Positions 1-9,050 of a DNA stretch of 64,000 nucleotides are shown piece after piece (the first letter of the stretch is position 1; the number at the start of each line of letters is the position of its first letter). Under the pieces are notes generated by a model. It had not been told where the DNA came from and did not search any database. It saw only the letters and a list, made by a program, of their open reading frames with translations. This DNA is from an uncultured Flavobacteriaceae bacterium (lineage in GTDB: Bacteria > Bacteroidota > Bacteroidia > Flavobacteriales > Flavobacteriaceae). A program made the translations under genes and the position numbers. Where the stretch lies: contig CANMRV010000001.1 in the NCBI GenBank assembly GCA_947500435.1, forward strand, positions 186,001 to 250,000. The letters run 5' to 3'.

Positions 1-167
1 GGCACATCCATACGTTGAACAAAACGTTTGTATACCTCACCTCCTGCGGTATAGGTCAAGAATTCAAGCTCATCAAGATATTCTGTAACCTTTTCCTCGT
101 TCTGTTCACGGTTCATGATACCAATTAGTACCGCCCTTTCATAATCAATGGATTTCTTTTCCAGCAT
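1..167 (-). CDS. hflX: GTPase HflX, N-terminal part (cut by window edge)
   Basis: Only the first 55 codons are present; the gene runs off the left edge. The translation starts MLEKKSIDYERAVLIG and continues through a YLDELEFLTYTAGGE stretch, which is the start of the N-terminal domain of the HflX family. HflX is a ribosome-associated GTPase that splits stalled or stressed 70S ribosomes in the cytoplasm. The G domain lies outside the window, so GTP-binding motifs cannot be checked. The ATG at 165-167 is the natural start, because a TAGATTTG minus-7-like element lies just upstream on the same strand. It is divergent from the phosphohydrolase gene at 235. Family assignment rests on the N-terminal segment only. 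Confidence 0.8.
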   Translation of the reverse strand, partial: MLEKKSIDYERAVLIGIMNREQNEEKVTEYLDELEFLTYTAGGEVYKRFVQRMDV

Positions 168-184
168 AAACCTAGTTTAAAGTG

Positions 185-192
185 CAAATCTA
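185..192 (-). promoter_or_regulatory. Putative minus-7 element for hflX
   Basis: On the minus strand this reads TAGATTTG, matching the Bacteroidota minus-7 consensus TAnnTTTG, 17 bases before the hflX ATG. No convincing TTG minus-33 element is present at the usual distance, so the call rests on one motif. Confidence 0.35.
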
Positions 193-206
193 GGTAACGA
201 TTTTTG

Positions 207-214
207 TAAATTTG
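207..214 (+). promoter_or_regulatory. Putative minus-7 element for the EEP-family gene
   Basis: TAAATTTG matches the Bacteroidota consensus TAnnTTTG and lies 20 bases before the ATG at 235, a distance normal for this phylum. No clear minus-33 TTG is visible. It forms a back-to-back pair with the hflX element. Confidence 0.35.
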
Positions 215-234
215 ATTCCCCAACGATAAAAACC

Positions 235-1209
235 ATGATTTTCTCATTCTTTAAGAAGAAAAAGGGGAAGAACATTTTTACAATAGGTTTCTATAATCTA
301 GAAAATCTGTTCGACACCAATGATGATCCGAATACCTTGGATGACGACTTCACACCTACCGGTTTCAAAAAATGGTCGATGAAACGATATAAGCGCAAAC
401 TGTATAAATTGGCGAAGACTATTTCAGAGATTGGGGATTCGTCTACTAAAAACCCTCCGGTACTGCTTGGTATCGCCGAGGTGGAGAATGAAAAGGTCAT
501 ACAAGATTTAATCGGTGCCGAGCCGTTAAGGGATATTGACTATGGTTATGTTCATTACGATTCTCCTGATGAGAGAGGAATCGATACCGCGCTCATTTAT
601 CAAAAATCAAATTTCGAAGTACTGTATTCAGAGCCCATCACTCTAATGATTTTCGAAAAGGACGGAAGAAGAGATACCACTCGAGATATTTTATATGTAA
701 AAGGGAAATTGAATAAGGAGGAAGTTCATGTTTTTGTTAATCATTGGCCCTCTCGTAGAGATGGTCAGGACGAAACCAGTTCTAAAAGGGTTAAGGCGGC
801 TGAAACCATAAAGGAGTATATGGCCAAGATAGATGCTACAGTTGAAAGTCCCAATTATATAGTAATGGGAGATTTTAATGATGGACCTGATTCGGAAAGT
901 ATAAAATCGTTGATGGATTGTGACCATTTGTACAATCCTATGGAAAAGCTACTAAGTCCGGAACGCGGTAGTGCGAATTACAGACAAACTTGGATGCTTT
1001 TCGACCAAATCATGGTTTCACATAATTTATTGAATTACGAAAAAGGCACACACAGTTTTGCACATGCGAATATTTTTGATGAAGCTTTTTTAATGGAGTT
1101 TAAAGGGAAGTTCAAGGGAACACCCTATAGAACCTACGCTGGACGAAAATACATTGGGGGCTATAGCGATCACTTTCCGGTATATATTCAGCTAAAATAT
1201 AACGGGTAG
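235..1209 (+). CDS. Endonuclease/exonuclease/phosphatase (EEP) family protein
   Basis: A 324-residue protein with the EEP fold motifs in order: NLENLFD near residue 21, a GIAEVENE segment with the metal-binding glutamate at 82 or 84, VNHWPSR with H170, GDFND with D213 and N215, and C-terminal SDHFPV with H313. These are the catalytic and metal ligands of the Mg-dependent DNase I-like superfamily, which cleaves phosphodiester or phosphomonoester bonds in nucleic acids, phospholipids or sugar phosphates. The substrate cannot be read from the sequence. There is no signal peptide; the short lysine-rich start (FFKKKKGK) suggests a cytoplasmic protein, although many flavobacterial homologues are secreted. 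It converges with the FKBP gene 18 bases downstream. Confidence 0.85.
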   Translation: MIFSFFKKKKGKNIFTIGFYNLENLFDTNDDPNTLDDDFTPTGFKKWSMKRYKRKLYKLAKTISEIGDSSTKNPPVLLGIAEVENEKVIQDLIGAEPLRDIDYGYVHYDSPDERGIDTALIYQKSNFEVLYSEPITLMIFEKDGRRDTTRDILYVKGKLNKEEVHVFVNHWPSRRDGQDETSSKRVKAAETIKEYMAKIDATVESPNYIVMGDFNDGPDSESIKSLMDCDHLYNPMEKLLSPERGSANYRQTWMLFDQIMVSHNLLNYEKGTHSFAHANIFDEAFLMEFKGKFKGTPYRTYAGRKYIGGYSDHFPVYIQLKYNG

Positions 1210-1227
1210 TATTTTTTATATAAGCTT

Positions 1228-1689
1228 CTAGTTTACTGAGACTAGCGTGACTTCGAAGATAAGAACTGAACCTCCAGGAATTCCTCGATCATTAAAACTG
1301 CCATAGCCTAAATGAGAGGGAACCAAAAGGATACCGCTACCTCCTTCTTTGAAATAGGTAATTCCTTCGGTCCAACCTTTAATGACTTGTTGTAAGTTAA
1401 ACGAGATGCCTTCCGAATCACTTTCATCAAATACCGATTTATTCAAGTAGTAGCCTTTATAAGCTACGGTTACGTCTGAGTTGGCATTGGGTTGTTGACC
1501 AGTGCCTGGCTCTTCAATCACATAATGTAATCCTGAATCGCTTTTCTGAGCGGTTAAATTGTTATCAGCGATGTATTTTATGATTTCTTCGTCGTTTTGT
1601 GCTGTAAAATCGATTTGTTCTACTTTCTTATCGTCATTACAAGAAATTATAAGCAATAGTAGAGCGGCGAATAGGGAGTACTTTGTCAT
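1228..1689 (-). CDS. FKBP-type peptidyl-prolyl isomerase lipoprotein
   Basis: The 153-residue protein begins with a lipoprotein signal (LLLLIISC, acylated Cys17), so the mature protein sits in the envelope facing the periplasm. Residues from about 50 form an FKBP domain: VAYKGYY, a VFDES segment, QVIKGWTEGI, LLVPSHLGYG and the closing VLIFEVTLV strand. FKBPs catalyse cis-trans isomerisation of prolyl bonds and help fold exported proteins. In Flavobacteriia related lipoproteins include gliding protein GldI, but this one is short and sits away from other gld genes, so a gliding role is not claimed. A TATATTTG minus-7-like element lies 19 bases upstream of the ATG. Confidence 0.88.
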   Translation of the reverse strand: MTKYSLFAALLLLIISCNDDKKVEQIDFTAQNDEEIIKYIADNNLTAQKSDSGLHYVIEEPGTGQQPNANSDVTVAYKGYYLNKSVFDESDSEGISFNLQQVIKGWTEGITYFKEGGSGILLVPSHLGYGSFNDRGIPGGSVLIFEVTLVSVN

Positions 1690-1707
1690 AACAAAATTTT
1701 AAAATGA

Positions 1708-1715
1708 CAAATATA
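1708..1715 (-). promoter_or_regulatory. Putative minus-7 element for the FKBP gene
   Basis: On the minus strand this reads TATATTTG, a full match to TAnnTTTG, 19 bases upstream of the ATG. No minus-33 element was recognised. Confidence 0.35.
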
Positions 1716-1749
1716 GCAAAGAAGTACGCTTTACTCGGATTCATGGATG

Positions 1750-2463
1750 TTAAACCTTCTTTAATTCAGTATCCACTAATAGGTCGTCTCCCCTAAGCCT
1801 AAGAAACACCTGCGCCGTGGTTACCACATCTAGTTCGCAGTAGGTAATAATCCTAGCGAGATTCTTTTCTTCATAATACACTTCCCTTACCATACTGCCA
1901 TCGATATCTTCTTTAGGAGAAGGTATGCCTAAAATATTCGCCAGTAATTTGAGGGAAGTAAAGTGCTTGTAATCACCGAATTTCCAAAGCTCCATGGTAT
2001 CTAAATGCGGAATTTCCCATGGTTTTTTACCAAAGAGGTTTAGTTTATAGGGAAGTTCTATGCCATGTATAATCATCCGTCGTGCGATGTATGGGAAATC
2101 GAATTCTTTGGCATTATGACCGCATAATAGGTGTTTTGTACCACTAAAATGAGTAATCAGTAAGTTTTTGAACTCTTTTAGTAGTTTTACCTCGTCCCCA
2201 TGAAAAGTGGTCGTTCTGAAGGTGCGTAGGTCTCCTTTAAAATTGAAGTATCCCACCGAGATACATATAATCTTGCCGAACTCGGCCCAAATACCAGCTC
2301 TTTCATAGAATTCTTCTGGAGTAAATTCATCTTTACGCTGGTATTTTGACTTTTGATCCCAAAGCGCTTTTTTTTCATCATCAAGTTCATCGAAAGACTC
2401 AGTTTCCGGAACGGTTTCGATATCTAGAAAAAGAATATGTTCTAAATTGATTCTTGTAAGCAT
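1750..2463 (-). CDS. Predicted 3'-5' exonuclease, PolB-like
   Basis: The 237-residue protein shows the DEDDy exonuclease motifs: FLDIETVPE (D14, E16) near the start, GHNAKEFDFP with the second-motif aspartate, and YCELDVV near residue 210, giving the Y-x3-D third motif. It lacks polymerase motifs, so it is the stand-alone PolB-like 3'-5' exonuclease family (DNA_pol_B_exo2) rather than a polymerase. It is expected to trim 3' ends of DNA or RNA in the cytoplasm; the physiological substrate of this family is not established. The next gene downstream on this strand is the FKBP lipoprotein at 1228-1689, 60 bases away with its own minus-7-like element. Confidence 0.82.
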   Translation of the reverse strand: MLTRINLEHILFLDIETVPETESFDELDDEKKALWDQKSKYQRKDEFTPEEFYERAGIWAEFGKIICISVGYFNFKGDLRTFRTTTFHGDEVKLLKEFKNLLITHFSGTKHLLCGHNAKEFDFPYIARRMIIHGIELPYKLNLFGKKPWEIPHLDTMELWKFGDYKHFTSLKLLANILGIPSPKEDIDGSMVREVYYEEKNLARIITYCELDVVTTAQVFLRLRGDDLLVDTELKKV

Positions 2464-2667
2464 GTTTTGGCGATGGTTTGACCATTAAATATACAAAGTA
2501 AAATGGAGGAAATATATAAATAAGTAATTTCTTGCTAAAAAAGAAGGAACTGACCTACAAGCTTGTTTTAACTTAAATAGTGATTACACACCTTTTTGGC
2601 AAAGCTATATAGCAAGGTGAGTCAGAGGTTTTTTAAATTCGTAAAAAGACTTGGCGGTCGGTAACTA

Positions 2668-3141
2668 TCAAAATAAAGAACCTTGCTTGACAGGATTTTC
2701 ATGTGCTAAAAGCCACTTTTTACGATGTAATCCGCTGGCATATCCCGTTAGCGAACCATCACTTCCAATGACCCGATGACAAGGCACAATAATCCATAAT
2801 GGATTCTTGCCATTTGCCGCTGCAACGGCACGAATTGCTTTTACATCACCCAGTTTTTTTGATAGTTCTAAATAAGACATGGTTTTTCCATAGGGAATAG
2901 TGAGAAGCTCTTTCCAAACCCCTTGTTGAAATGGCGTGCCTTGGGGATTCAGTTGAAGATTGAAATTTTCACGTTGCCCTTCAAAATATTCGTTCAATTG
3001 GTAAACGGCATCTTCGAGTACCTCAGGAATCACATCGGTAAGTGTCTCTTCTGTATCTAAAACTGATATTGCGGATAGTCCATCGGCATCGCCTTGTATT
3101 TTTGCAATTCCCAAAGGCGTAGATATATAGGTGGTTTCCAT
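2668..3141 (-). CDS. ogt: Methylated-DNA-protein-cysteine methyltransferase (Ogt/MGMT)
   Basis: The 157-residue protein carries the diagnostic active-site motif IVPCHRVIG with acceptor Cys121 and the upstream KAIRAVAAANGKNP helix-turn-helix region with the nucleotide-flipping arginine (R104). The enzyme transfers alkyl groups from O6-alkylguanine in DNA to its own cysteine in a single-use repair reaction. It has no Ada N-terminal domain, so it is the short constitutive Ogt type. It sits 4 bases downstream of the CNNM/CBS gene on the same strand, so the two are probably co-transcribed, with no obvious functional link. Confidence 0.92.
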   Translation of the reverse strand: METTYISTPLGIAKIQGDADGLSAISVLDTEETLTDVIPEVLEDAVYQLNEYFEGQRENFNLQLNPQGTPFQQGVWKELLTIPYGKTMSYLELSKKLGDVKAIRAVAAANGKNPLWIIVPCHRVIGSDGSLTGYASGLHRKKWLLAHENPVKQGSLF

Positions 3142-3145
3142 GGAT

Positions 3146-4264
3146 TTATTCTTCTTTGGGCTCTTCTATTAATCCAGATTTCTTTGCTCTGACTTCCCAA
3201 TTTTTACGGGCCAATTCCTGTAAATCGGCAACGTTGTCACTTTCATCCATGATTTCCAAACCAAGAAGAGTTTCTATAATGTCTTCCATTGTAACCAAGC
3301 CGCTAACAGAGCCATATTCATCCACAACCAGCGCCATATGTACTCGTTTGCGAATAAAGGTCTCAAATAGCTCCGGAATGGGCGTATTTCGCTGAGTAAT
3401 CAAGATATCTCTGCGAATTTCTGACAAGGATAATTCCCCATTGCCGTTTATGATTTCCTCTAAAACATTATTTTTAAGCACGAAGCCCGTGATATGATCT
3501 TCTTTTTGACTGTAAACGGGAATTCTTGAAAAACGGACTTTAGGGTTCTCTGTAAAGAACTCTTGAATGCTCTGGTCTTCTGATGTCATTTTAACGACAG
3601 CCCTCGGAGTCATGACATCTTTAACCAAAACCTCATCAAAACGCAGTAAATTCTTGATAATGGTCGATTCAGATTTTTCGAAAACCCCATCTTCATGTGC
3701 AATATCTGCCATTGCTGTAAAATCTTCTCTGCTGAGCGCACTACCATGATGGCCTTTTCCACCCACCAATTTTGTAAAGAGCTGTAATACCCAAAGTAAG
3801 CCAGTATATTTTAATGCCAAGACCATAATGCGTAGGGTTTTAGCGCTAAAGTTGGAAAGTTGCTTCCAATAGGTCGCTCCGATGGTTTTAGGAATAATCT
3901 CTGAGGCGACTAAAATCAATATCGTCATAATCGTAGAAACAACCCCAACCATTAAGTCTTCGGTAAATTCTATGCCTAAAATAGACCGAGTGGTATTTCC
4001 ATAGATTTCCGCATAAGCCACTTTTGCTTGAACACCAACTAGAATGGCACCTACCGTGTGTGCAATAGTATTAAGGGTAAGTATGGCAATTAGGGGTTTA
4101 TCCACATCTTTTTTGAGTTCTTCTAAAGTTGTGGCGTAAGCTTTTCCCTCTTTCTTCTTGAGATTAATAAAAGTTGGATTTACACTCAATAAAACAGCTT
4201 CCAAAATGGAGCATAAGAACGAAAAGAAAATAGAAATTACAGCGTAAAAAATCAGTAGACCCAT
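3146..4264 (-). CDS. CNNM/DUF21 transmembrane protein with CBS pair
   Basis: The 372-residue protein starts with a DUF21/CNNM membrane domain (residues about 1-180; first helix LLIFYAVISIFFSFLCSILEAVLLS, others around 60-80, 105-125 and 145-165). A cytosolic tandem CBS domain follows (about 205-330; VKDVMTPRAVV opens the first, VDEYGSVSGLVTMEDIIETLLG closes the second). CBS pairs bind adenosyl ligands, and family members such as CorC/MpfA are implicated in Mg2+ export or hemolysin-like functions. The C-terminal CorC_HlyC domain of longer relatives is absent: the protein ends about 40 residues after the CBS pair. The direction and identity of the transported ion are unknown. Confidence 0.85.
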   Translation of the reverse strand: MGLLIFYAVISIFFSFLCSILEAVLLSVNPTFINLKKKEGKAYATTLEELKKDVDKPLIAILTLNTIAHTVGAILVGVQAKVAYAEIYGNTTRSILGIEFTEDLMVGVVSTIMTILILVASEIIPKTIGATYWKQLSNFSAKTLRIMVLALKYTGLLWVLQLFTKLVGGKGHHGSALSREDFTAMADIAHEDGVFEKSESTIIKNLLRFDEVLVKDVMTPRAVVKMTSEDQSIQEFFTENPKVRFSRIPVYSQKEDHITGFVLKNNVLEEIINGNGELSLSEIRRDILITQRNTPIPELFETFIRKRVHMALVVDEYGSVSGLVTMEDIIETLLGLEIMDESDNVADLQELARKNWEVRAKKSGLIEEPKEE

Positions 4265-4481
4265 GGATGTTATTTTGTGGCACTAAGATACCATTTTAAT
4301 CAGAATCTGATGGTTCTTTACATTGTTCTAGAGGAGTTGCTGATGCCTATCGCGCTTTGCATTTAGTGATATATCCAAAGAAAAACTTAAAATAACGTAC
4401 AGTTTATCGAAGAGTGGCACGGAATATCAATAAACAGGGTCTAGTTTCCGTTACAAGGACAACCTAATAGAAACAGTCCCA

Positions 4482-5240
4482 ATGAAGAATATCCTATCTA
4501 CTCGACCGTATGTTTTTGCGTTTCAATTTTTAATGGTATCAATGTTAGTTTTGAATAGTTCTTGTCAAAAAGATACAGTTTCTGAGGAGGAGATTGATAC
4601 TGTAATTGATGAAAAAAACCAACCATGTTTGGAAAGTTCTGAGCTGATTTTTAATGAAAGTGATGGAATAATAGCTATAGAGTTCGAAAATGCTGAGTTT
4701 ACAGGCGATTGGAAACTAAAATCAGGAGAAAATTCTTCAGGAGATGGGTATATGGTCTGGGAGGGACCACAACATCTTGGGCAACCAGGCAATGGAACCG
4801 CGACCTTTAAAATTAAAATTGAAAATACCGGCAGCTATCAGTTTCTATGGAACTCAGCTATAAAAATTGGTAACAACGGAACAGATCACAACGATTCTTG
4901 GTTACGTTTTAGTGATGCCACCGACTTTTATGCAAAACGTGGTGAAAGCGTTGTCTATCCTAAAGACTCAGGAAAAACCCCAAACCCGGAAGGGGCTTCG
5001 AAGGATGGCTGGTTCAAGATATATCGCAGCGGTAACGATCTTGATTTCAAATGGCAAGCGAGTACGTTTGACAATAACGGGCATGACGTTTTTGTACGTT
5101 TTGACACTCCAGGTACATACTTGATGGAGGTTTCTGCAAGGTCTTCTGGGCATGCTATCGACAAATTTGTTCTTTTTAATGAGGGAGTGGCTCAGGCGGA
5201 TGCCATCGCTGCGGAGAGCAGTAAGACTGGTTGTAACTAA
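4482..5240 (+). CDS. Lipoprotein with carbohydrate-binding-module-like domain
   Basis: The 252-residue protein has a lipoprotein signal ending LNSSC (Cys28), a short acidic linker, then a single beta-rich domain from about residue 55. Features such as IAIEFENAEF at the start, YMVWEGPQHLG, GTATFKIKIENTGSYQF and a closing SSGHAIDKFVLFNE resemble CBM6-like/galactose-binding jelly rolls found attached to marine polysaccharidases. A surface or periplasmic sugar-binding role is inferred from this; there is no catalytic domain. It is a single gene between divergent and convergent neighbours, ending 3 bases from the stop of the serine hydrolase. The CBM reading is moderately secure, the ligand unknown. 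Confidence 0.6.
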   Translation: MKNILSTRPYVFAFQFLMVSMLVLNSSCQKDTVSEEEIDTVIDEKNQPCLESSELIFNESDGIIAIEFENAEFTGDWKLKSGENSSGDGYMVWEGPQHLGQPGNGTATFKIKIENTGSYQFLWNSAIKIGNNGTDHNDSWLRFSDATDFYAKRGESVVYPKDSGKTPNPEGASKDGWFKIYRSGNDLDFKWQASTFDNNGHDVFVRFDTPGTYLMEVSARSSGHAIDKFVLFNEGVAQADAIAAESSKTGCN

Positions 5241-5243
5241 AGA

Positions 5244-6566
5244 CTAATAAGCAGCCTTGTAAAACACTTGTTGAATAGCTTCTCGTATCTTCAATTCATA
5301 CAAATTACGATGTTCTCTTGTAGGATTTACACGGTTTGAGAGAAAAATATATACCAATTGGTTTTTGGGGTCCGCCCAAATGAAGGTGCCAGTGAAACCT
5401 GAATGACCGAAACTTTCTGCACTTACTGTGAGAGCAGGATACGCCTCCGAAAAATCAAGTTCCTCATTATCCAAGGATGGTTTGTCAAACCCCAATCCTC
5501 TTCGGTTTTCATTTTTTGGATATTGCACTTTTATAAACTCTTTCATCATAGTCTCAGAAACATATCTTTTACCATTGTAAACGCCATTTTGCAAATACAT
5601 TTGCATCAATTTAGCTAGGTCGGTTGCTGAAGCAAATAAACCTGCATTACCAGAAACTCCTCCAAGTAAGGAAGCATTCTCATCGTGTACCCAACCCTGT
5701 GTAAGGGTATGACGGAATAGAGTGTCTTGCTCAGTTGGAATTATTTGGTTGGGATATCCCTTGGTTTTTGGACGAAACCCCATTGTCGATGCTCCTAAGG
5801 GCTTATAAAAGTTTTGTTCAAGGTAATTTTCATAGGATTGACCTGTCATTTGTTCAATAAGTTCAGGAAAAATTAAAAAAGCCAGCCCCGAATACTTGTA
5901 TTTCTTTTCTTCAGATACTTTTGACCTGTTTATCATTCGATGCATTTTCGATCTGAAGGTATTCTTGATAAACAATCCATCATAGGCTTGATTATCATAT
6001 CCTGGTTTTGGATGCCTGCTCACAAAACGCTTTTTCAACTTCCCATTATTTTTTAAAACTTCATTGAGAAATACGATATATGGGGTCAAACCTGCCTGGT
6101 GTGCCAAGATTTCCCTCAGGGTAAGGTCTTTTTTATCTTTTACTTTCCGCCATGGCTTCCAATAGGTGCTGAAGGGTATATCCAAATTAAGCTTCCCCTC
6201 ATTCACTAATTTCATTATTGCAGGTAACGGACCCGCAATTTTGGTTACCGATGCCAAATCATAAATATCATCCAAGGCAACTTTTTGAAGACTATCATAG
6301 GTATGAAAACCATAAGCTTTATGAAAGATGATTTTTGCATTTTTGGCTACTAGAATTTGAGCTCCTGGGAAGGCTTTATTTTGGATTCCATGATCAATAA
6401 TAGAATCGACCTTAAAATGGATATAAGCAGAATCTAGATTGACATCTGAAGGCTTTGCGTAACTAAGCTTGGAAGTTAGAACAGAGTCGTCTATTTCTAG
6501 TGAAGCCTTTTGAGAATGGGCCTTACAGAATAACAAACCAATTAGTATAAAAGTATAAAATTTCAT
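5244..6566 (-). CDS. Secreted serine hydrolase, beta-lactamase/class C PBP-like
   Basis: The 440-residue protein has an N-terminal signal (KFYTFILIGLLFCKAHSQ) and the class C beta-lactamase/PBP4-like fold. The nucleophile motif S106-V-T-K109 is intact, the third motif reads GHSGFTG near the C-terminal part, and the middle Y-x-N position reads YSG (KYKYSGLAFL), a substitution at the asparagine. This family hydrolyses beta-lactams, peptides or esters in the periplasm, and the exact substrate cannot be inferred. It lies 41 bases downstream of hemB on the same strand. Its stop is 3 bases from that of the convergent lipoprotein gene. Catalytic competence is likely because Ser and Lys are retained. 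Confidence 0.82.
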   Translation of the reverse strand: MKFYTFILIGLLFCKAHSQKASLEIDDSVLTSKLSYAKPSDVNLDSAYIHFKVDSIIDHGIQNKAFPGAQILVAKNAKIIFHKAYGFHTYDSLQKVALDDIYDLASVTKIAGPLPAIMKLVNEGKLNLDIPFSTYWKPWRKVKDKKDLTLREILAHQAGLTPYIVFLNEVLKNNGKLKKRFVSRHPKPGYDNQAYDGLFIKNTFRSKMHRMINRSKVSEEKKYKYSGLAFLIFPELIEQMTGQSYENYLEQNFYKPLGASTMGFRPKTKGYPNQIIPTEQDTLFRHTLTQGWVHDENASLLGGVSGNAGLFASATDLAKLMQMYLQNGVYNGKRYVSETMMKEFIKVQYPKNENRRGLGFDKPSLDNEELDFSEAYPALTVSAESFGHSGFTGTFIWADPKNQLVYIFLSNRVNPTREHRNLYELKIREAIQQVFYKAAY

Positions 6567-6607
6567 TCGTAAAGGGTTTATTCCTTTCGGAATGATAAAT
6601 GGAATAG

Positions 6608-7597
6608 TTATCCCATCAATCTAACAGCATCCTTCGCAAAGTAGCTCGCAATGATATTGGCGCCAGCTCTTTTTATGGCGATTAGTTGCTCCATCATTAC
6701 AGCATCATGGTCCAACCAGCCTTTTTCAGCGGCAGCTTTCAACATTGCATATTCCCCACTTACCTGATAGACCGCAACAGGCACATCAACTTCATTTCTG
6801 ATTTCACGAACGATATCCAAATAGGCTAATCCGGGTTTGACCATTACAATATCAGCACCTTCGTCAATATCGGCTTGGGTTTCGGTAATGGCTTCAAAAC
6901 GATTCGCGGAATCCATCTGGTACGTTTTCTTGTCCTTGGGCACATTTTTCATATCGACGGGAGCCGAGTCCAAAGCATCACGAAAAGGTCCGTAAAAGGC
7001 ACTTGCATATTTTGCGCTATAGCTCATAATGCCTGTATTTACATGGCCTTCATCTTCTAAAGCTTCCCGAATGGTTAGAATTCGACCATCCATCATATCA
7101 CTTGGTGCAACGAAATCTGCTCCGGCATCGGCATGGCTAACACTCATCTCCGCAAGAATTTCCGAAGTCTCATCATTTACTATTTGTCCGTCTTGAACGA
7201 TACCATCATGACCAAGGGAAGAAAACGGGTCTAAAGCGACATCAGTCATTACCAACATATCCGGACAGGCATTTTTCACAGCTTTTATGGCCAATTGCAT
7301 GAGTCCGTTCGGGTTTAAGGCTTCCGTCCCTTTGTTATCTTTTAAATTATCAGGTACTTTCACAAAAAGGAGAACCGCGCAAAGTCCCATATTCCAAAGT
7401 TCTTTGACCTCTTTTTCAAGATTATCTAGACTCAGCCGGTAATAATTGGGCATTGAAGCAATTGCCTCCTTGACCCCTTTTCCTTCAACCACAAATAGCG
7501 GGACAAGAAAATCGCTGGGCGTAATTATAGTCTCACGGACTAGGTGACGAATGGCATTATTCGTTCTTAGTCGTCTATTTCTTCGTAGTGGATACAT
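6608..7597 (-). CDS. hemB: Porphobilinogen synthase (delta-aminolevulinate dehydratase)
   Basis: HemB condenses two 5-aminolevulinate molecules into porphobilinogen, the second committed haem step. The 329-residue length is typical. Recognisable segments are the start YPLRRNRRLR, FVAPSDMMDGRI, the Schiff-base lysine region MVKPGLAYLD and VYQVSGEYAM. The metal-site region reads DVALDPFSSLGHDG, the aspartate-rich Mg-type version, not the cysteine-rich zinc site of animal and E. coli enzymes. It is the last haem gene in the minus-strand run, downstream of two unknown envelope genes. Confidence 0.96.
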   Translation of the reverse strand: MYPLRRNRRLRTNNAIRHLVRETIITPSDFLVPLFVVEGKGVKEAIASMPNYYRLSLDNLEKEVKELWNMGLCAVLLFVKVPDNLKDNKGTEALNPNGLMQLAIKAVKNACPDMLVMTDVALDPFSSLGHDGIVQDGQIVNDETSEILAEMSVSHADAGADFVAPSDMMDGRILTIREALEDEGHVNTGIMSYSAKYASAFYGPFRDALDSAPVDMKNVPKDKKTYQMDSANRFEAITETQADIDEGADIVMVKPGLAYLDIVREIRNEVDVPVAVYQVSGEYAMLKAAAEKGWLDHDAVMMEQLIAIKRAGANIIASYFAKDAVRLMG

Positions 7598-7651
7598 TTT
7601 CGGAATTTAGATTTAAAGTTACTGAATATTCGGTTTAGGCTACGTAAATGA

Positions 7652-8263
7652 TTATTCAATTGCCCTGTTCATTTCTTCTTTACAATCAATAATCTGCATG
7701 AGGCTTTCTTCAAGTCCATGCGTCTTCCACACTTCAATATCTTTTTGAACCGAAAGCGGATCCTGGTCCGAATCAATATATGTGCGAATGGATGCAACCG
7801 TCGAAAAGTCCATAGCATCTATTTTAACAATGGAATTTTTTCCAGGAATAGTATAGGCATCTTCATAATCGTAGCAGAAAACTAAAACTTGGTCGCCAAC
7901 CGCCACACCACTTTCGTAAAAACAATCGGTCGTAAAAAACTTTTGCCCTGCATAGGTATTCGCGCCCAAATCTTTGATTTTATACACCTTTTCCAGTTCG
8001 ACAATACCTTCTTGGGAAGTATATAAGGGCCCTGGGTCGTTATTTGGCTCTTTGAGTGCTGAAACTGTTCCCTCGAAAACTAGGGAAAGTTCTTCGCCAC
8101 AAGCACCGATAAAAGGGCCGGATTGGGGCCACCAATACGTGTAGCCAGCGTTTAAAGTGTCTTGCGTGAAAACAATCTCAATATCACTTTTTGATTTTTT
8201 GTTGGTACAGGCGCTGATGCTTATAATTCCTAGAAGTATCCAAAATGAATATACTTTTCTCAT
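7652..8263 (-). CDS. Uncharacterised lipoprotein
   Basis: I do not recognise this 203-residue protein. It has a lipoprotein signal (IISISAC, Cys19), and the mature part is rich in beta-strand-like segments with several cysteines (GACGEELS, TTDCFYES, VLVFCYDY, IIDCKEEM) that may pair in the periplasm. An ALKEPNNDPG loop and acidic surface are visible. Its start is 1 base from the stop of the upstream membrane-protein gene, so the two are almost certainly co-transcribed within the haem run. Placement between hemF and hemB is not in itself evidence for a haem function. Confidence 0.7.
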   Translation of the reverse strand: MRKVYSFWILLGIISISACTNKKSKSDIEIVFTQDTLNAGYTYWWPQSGPFIGACGEELSLVFEGTVSALKEPNNDPGPLYTSQEGIVELEKVYKIKDLGANTYAGQKFFTTDCFYESGVAVGDQVLVFCYDYEDAYTIPGKNSIVKIDAMDFSTVASIRTYIDSDQDPLSVQKDIEVWKTHGLEESLMQIIDCKEEMNRAIE

Positions 8264-8264
8264 C

Positions 8265-9038
8265 CTATTCTAAATTTCGAATGAACTTTTCTACGTTGAT
8301 ATGCACATCATCTTCACCTTGCTGGTCAAACGGATTTTCCAAGTGCGACTGAATATTATCCAGAGCCACTAGAATTACACTGAATAAAACAGGTACTGCA
8401 AATTGCAGCCCATAGCTATAACTAGTTACGCTTTCAGCGAAGTGAGGGCCATAAATAATGGGCAGAATGACGATAAAAATATCGCTATAGGTTCGTAAGG
8501 TTCGAGGAGTACGATACTGGTAAATATGTTTAATACGTTCAAAGGAAATCATCATTTTACTTAGAAACTGATTAGACCTAGAAGCTTCTCCCGATGGCAA
8601 GCCATGTGACCGCATGGACTTAATGAAAACAGAAAGCTCATGAAAATCAGCATACACATTTTTTTCATATTCTTCCAATCGGTCGACAGGTTGGGTAAAA
8701 ATCTCTCTACAAGAATTCATAAGAGATTCTAGATGCCCTTTTAATTCGGTTTTTAGTTCTTCTGGTGGATTTTCAAGCCAATGTGAAACAGCAAAGAACA
8801 ACGCTCTGCCATGTGCTTTAATCGACCCATACTCGTCTAGTGCGACTTCCCTTCTTTTATAGGCCCCTCCAATAGAAAATACAATTGGGAAAACGATTGC
8901 AGTGCCTATTAGAGTTAATGGAAAATCTGCTTTGATATCGTAATGCAAACAAATTGCTGTTGAAGCAATTGCTAGGAAGGTGATGAGAAAAGTCTTCCAA
9001 TTAATTATGAGTACAATTCTTAAGATGTATTTCAACAT
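8265..9038 (-). CDS. Membrane protein, possibly bestrophin-like
   Basis: A 257-residue protein with two hydrophobic segments near the N-terminus (about 12-32 and 37-57), an amphipathic central domain (about 70-185) and two further segments (about 195-235). The organisation and the FSIGGAYKRREVALDEYG segment after the second helix recall the bestrophin/UPF0187 channel family, but similarity is weak by eye and I treat it as unassigned. It starts 12 bases after the 49-residue basic gene and ends 1 base before the lipoprotein gene, so it is part of the haem-run transcript. Confidence 0.55.
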   Translation of the reverse strand: MLKYILRIVLIINWKTFLITFLAIASTAICLHYDIKADFPLTLIGTAIVFPIVFSIGGAYKRREVALDEYGSIKAHGRALFFAVSHWLENPPEELKTELKGHLESLMNSCREIFTQPVDRLEEYEKNVYADFHELSVFIKSMRSHGLPSGEASRSNQFLSKMMISFERIKHIYQYRTPRTLRTYSDIFIVILPIIYGPHFAESVTSYSYGLQFAVPVLFSVILVALDNIQSHLENPFDQQGEDDVHINVEKFIRNLE

Positions 9039-9050
9039 GTTGGGGTTGGG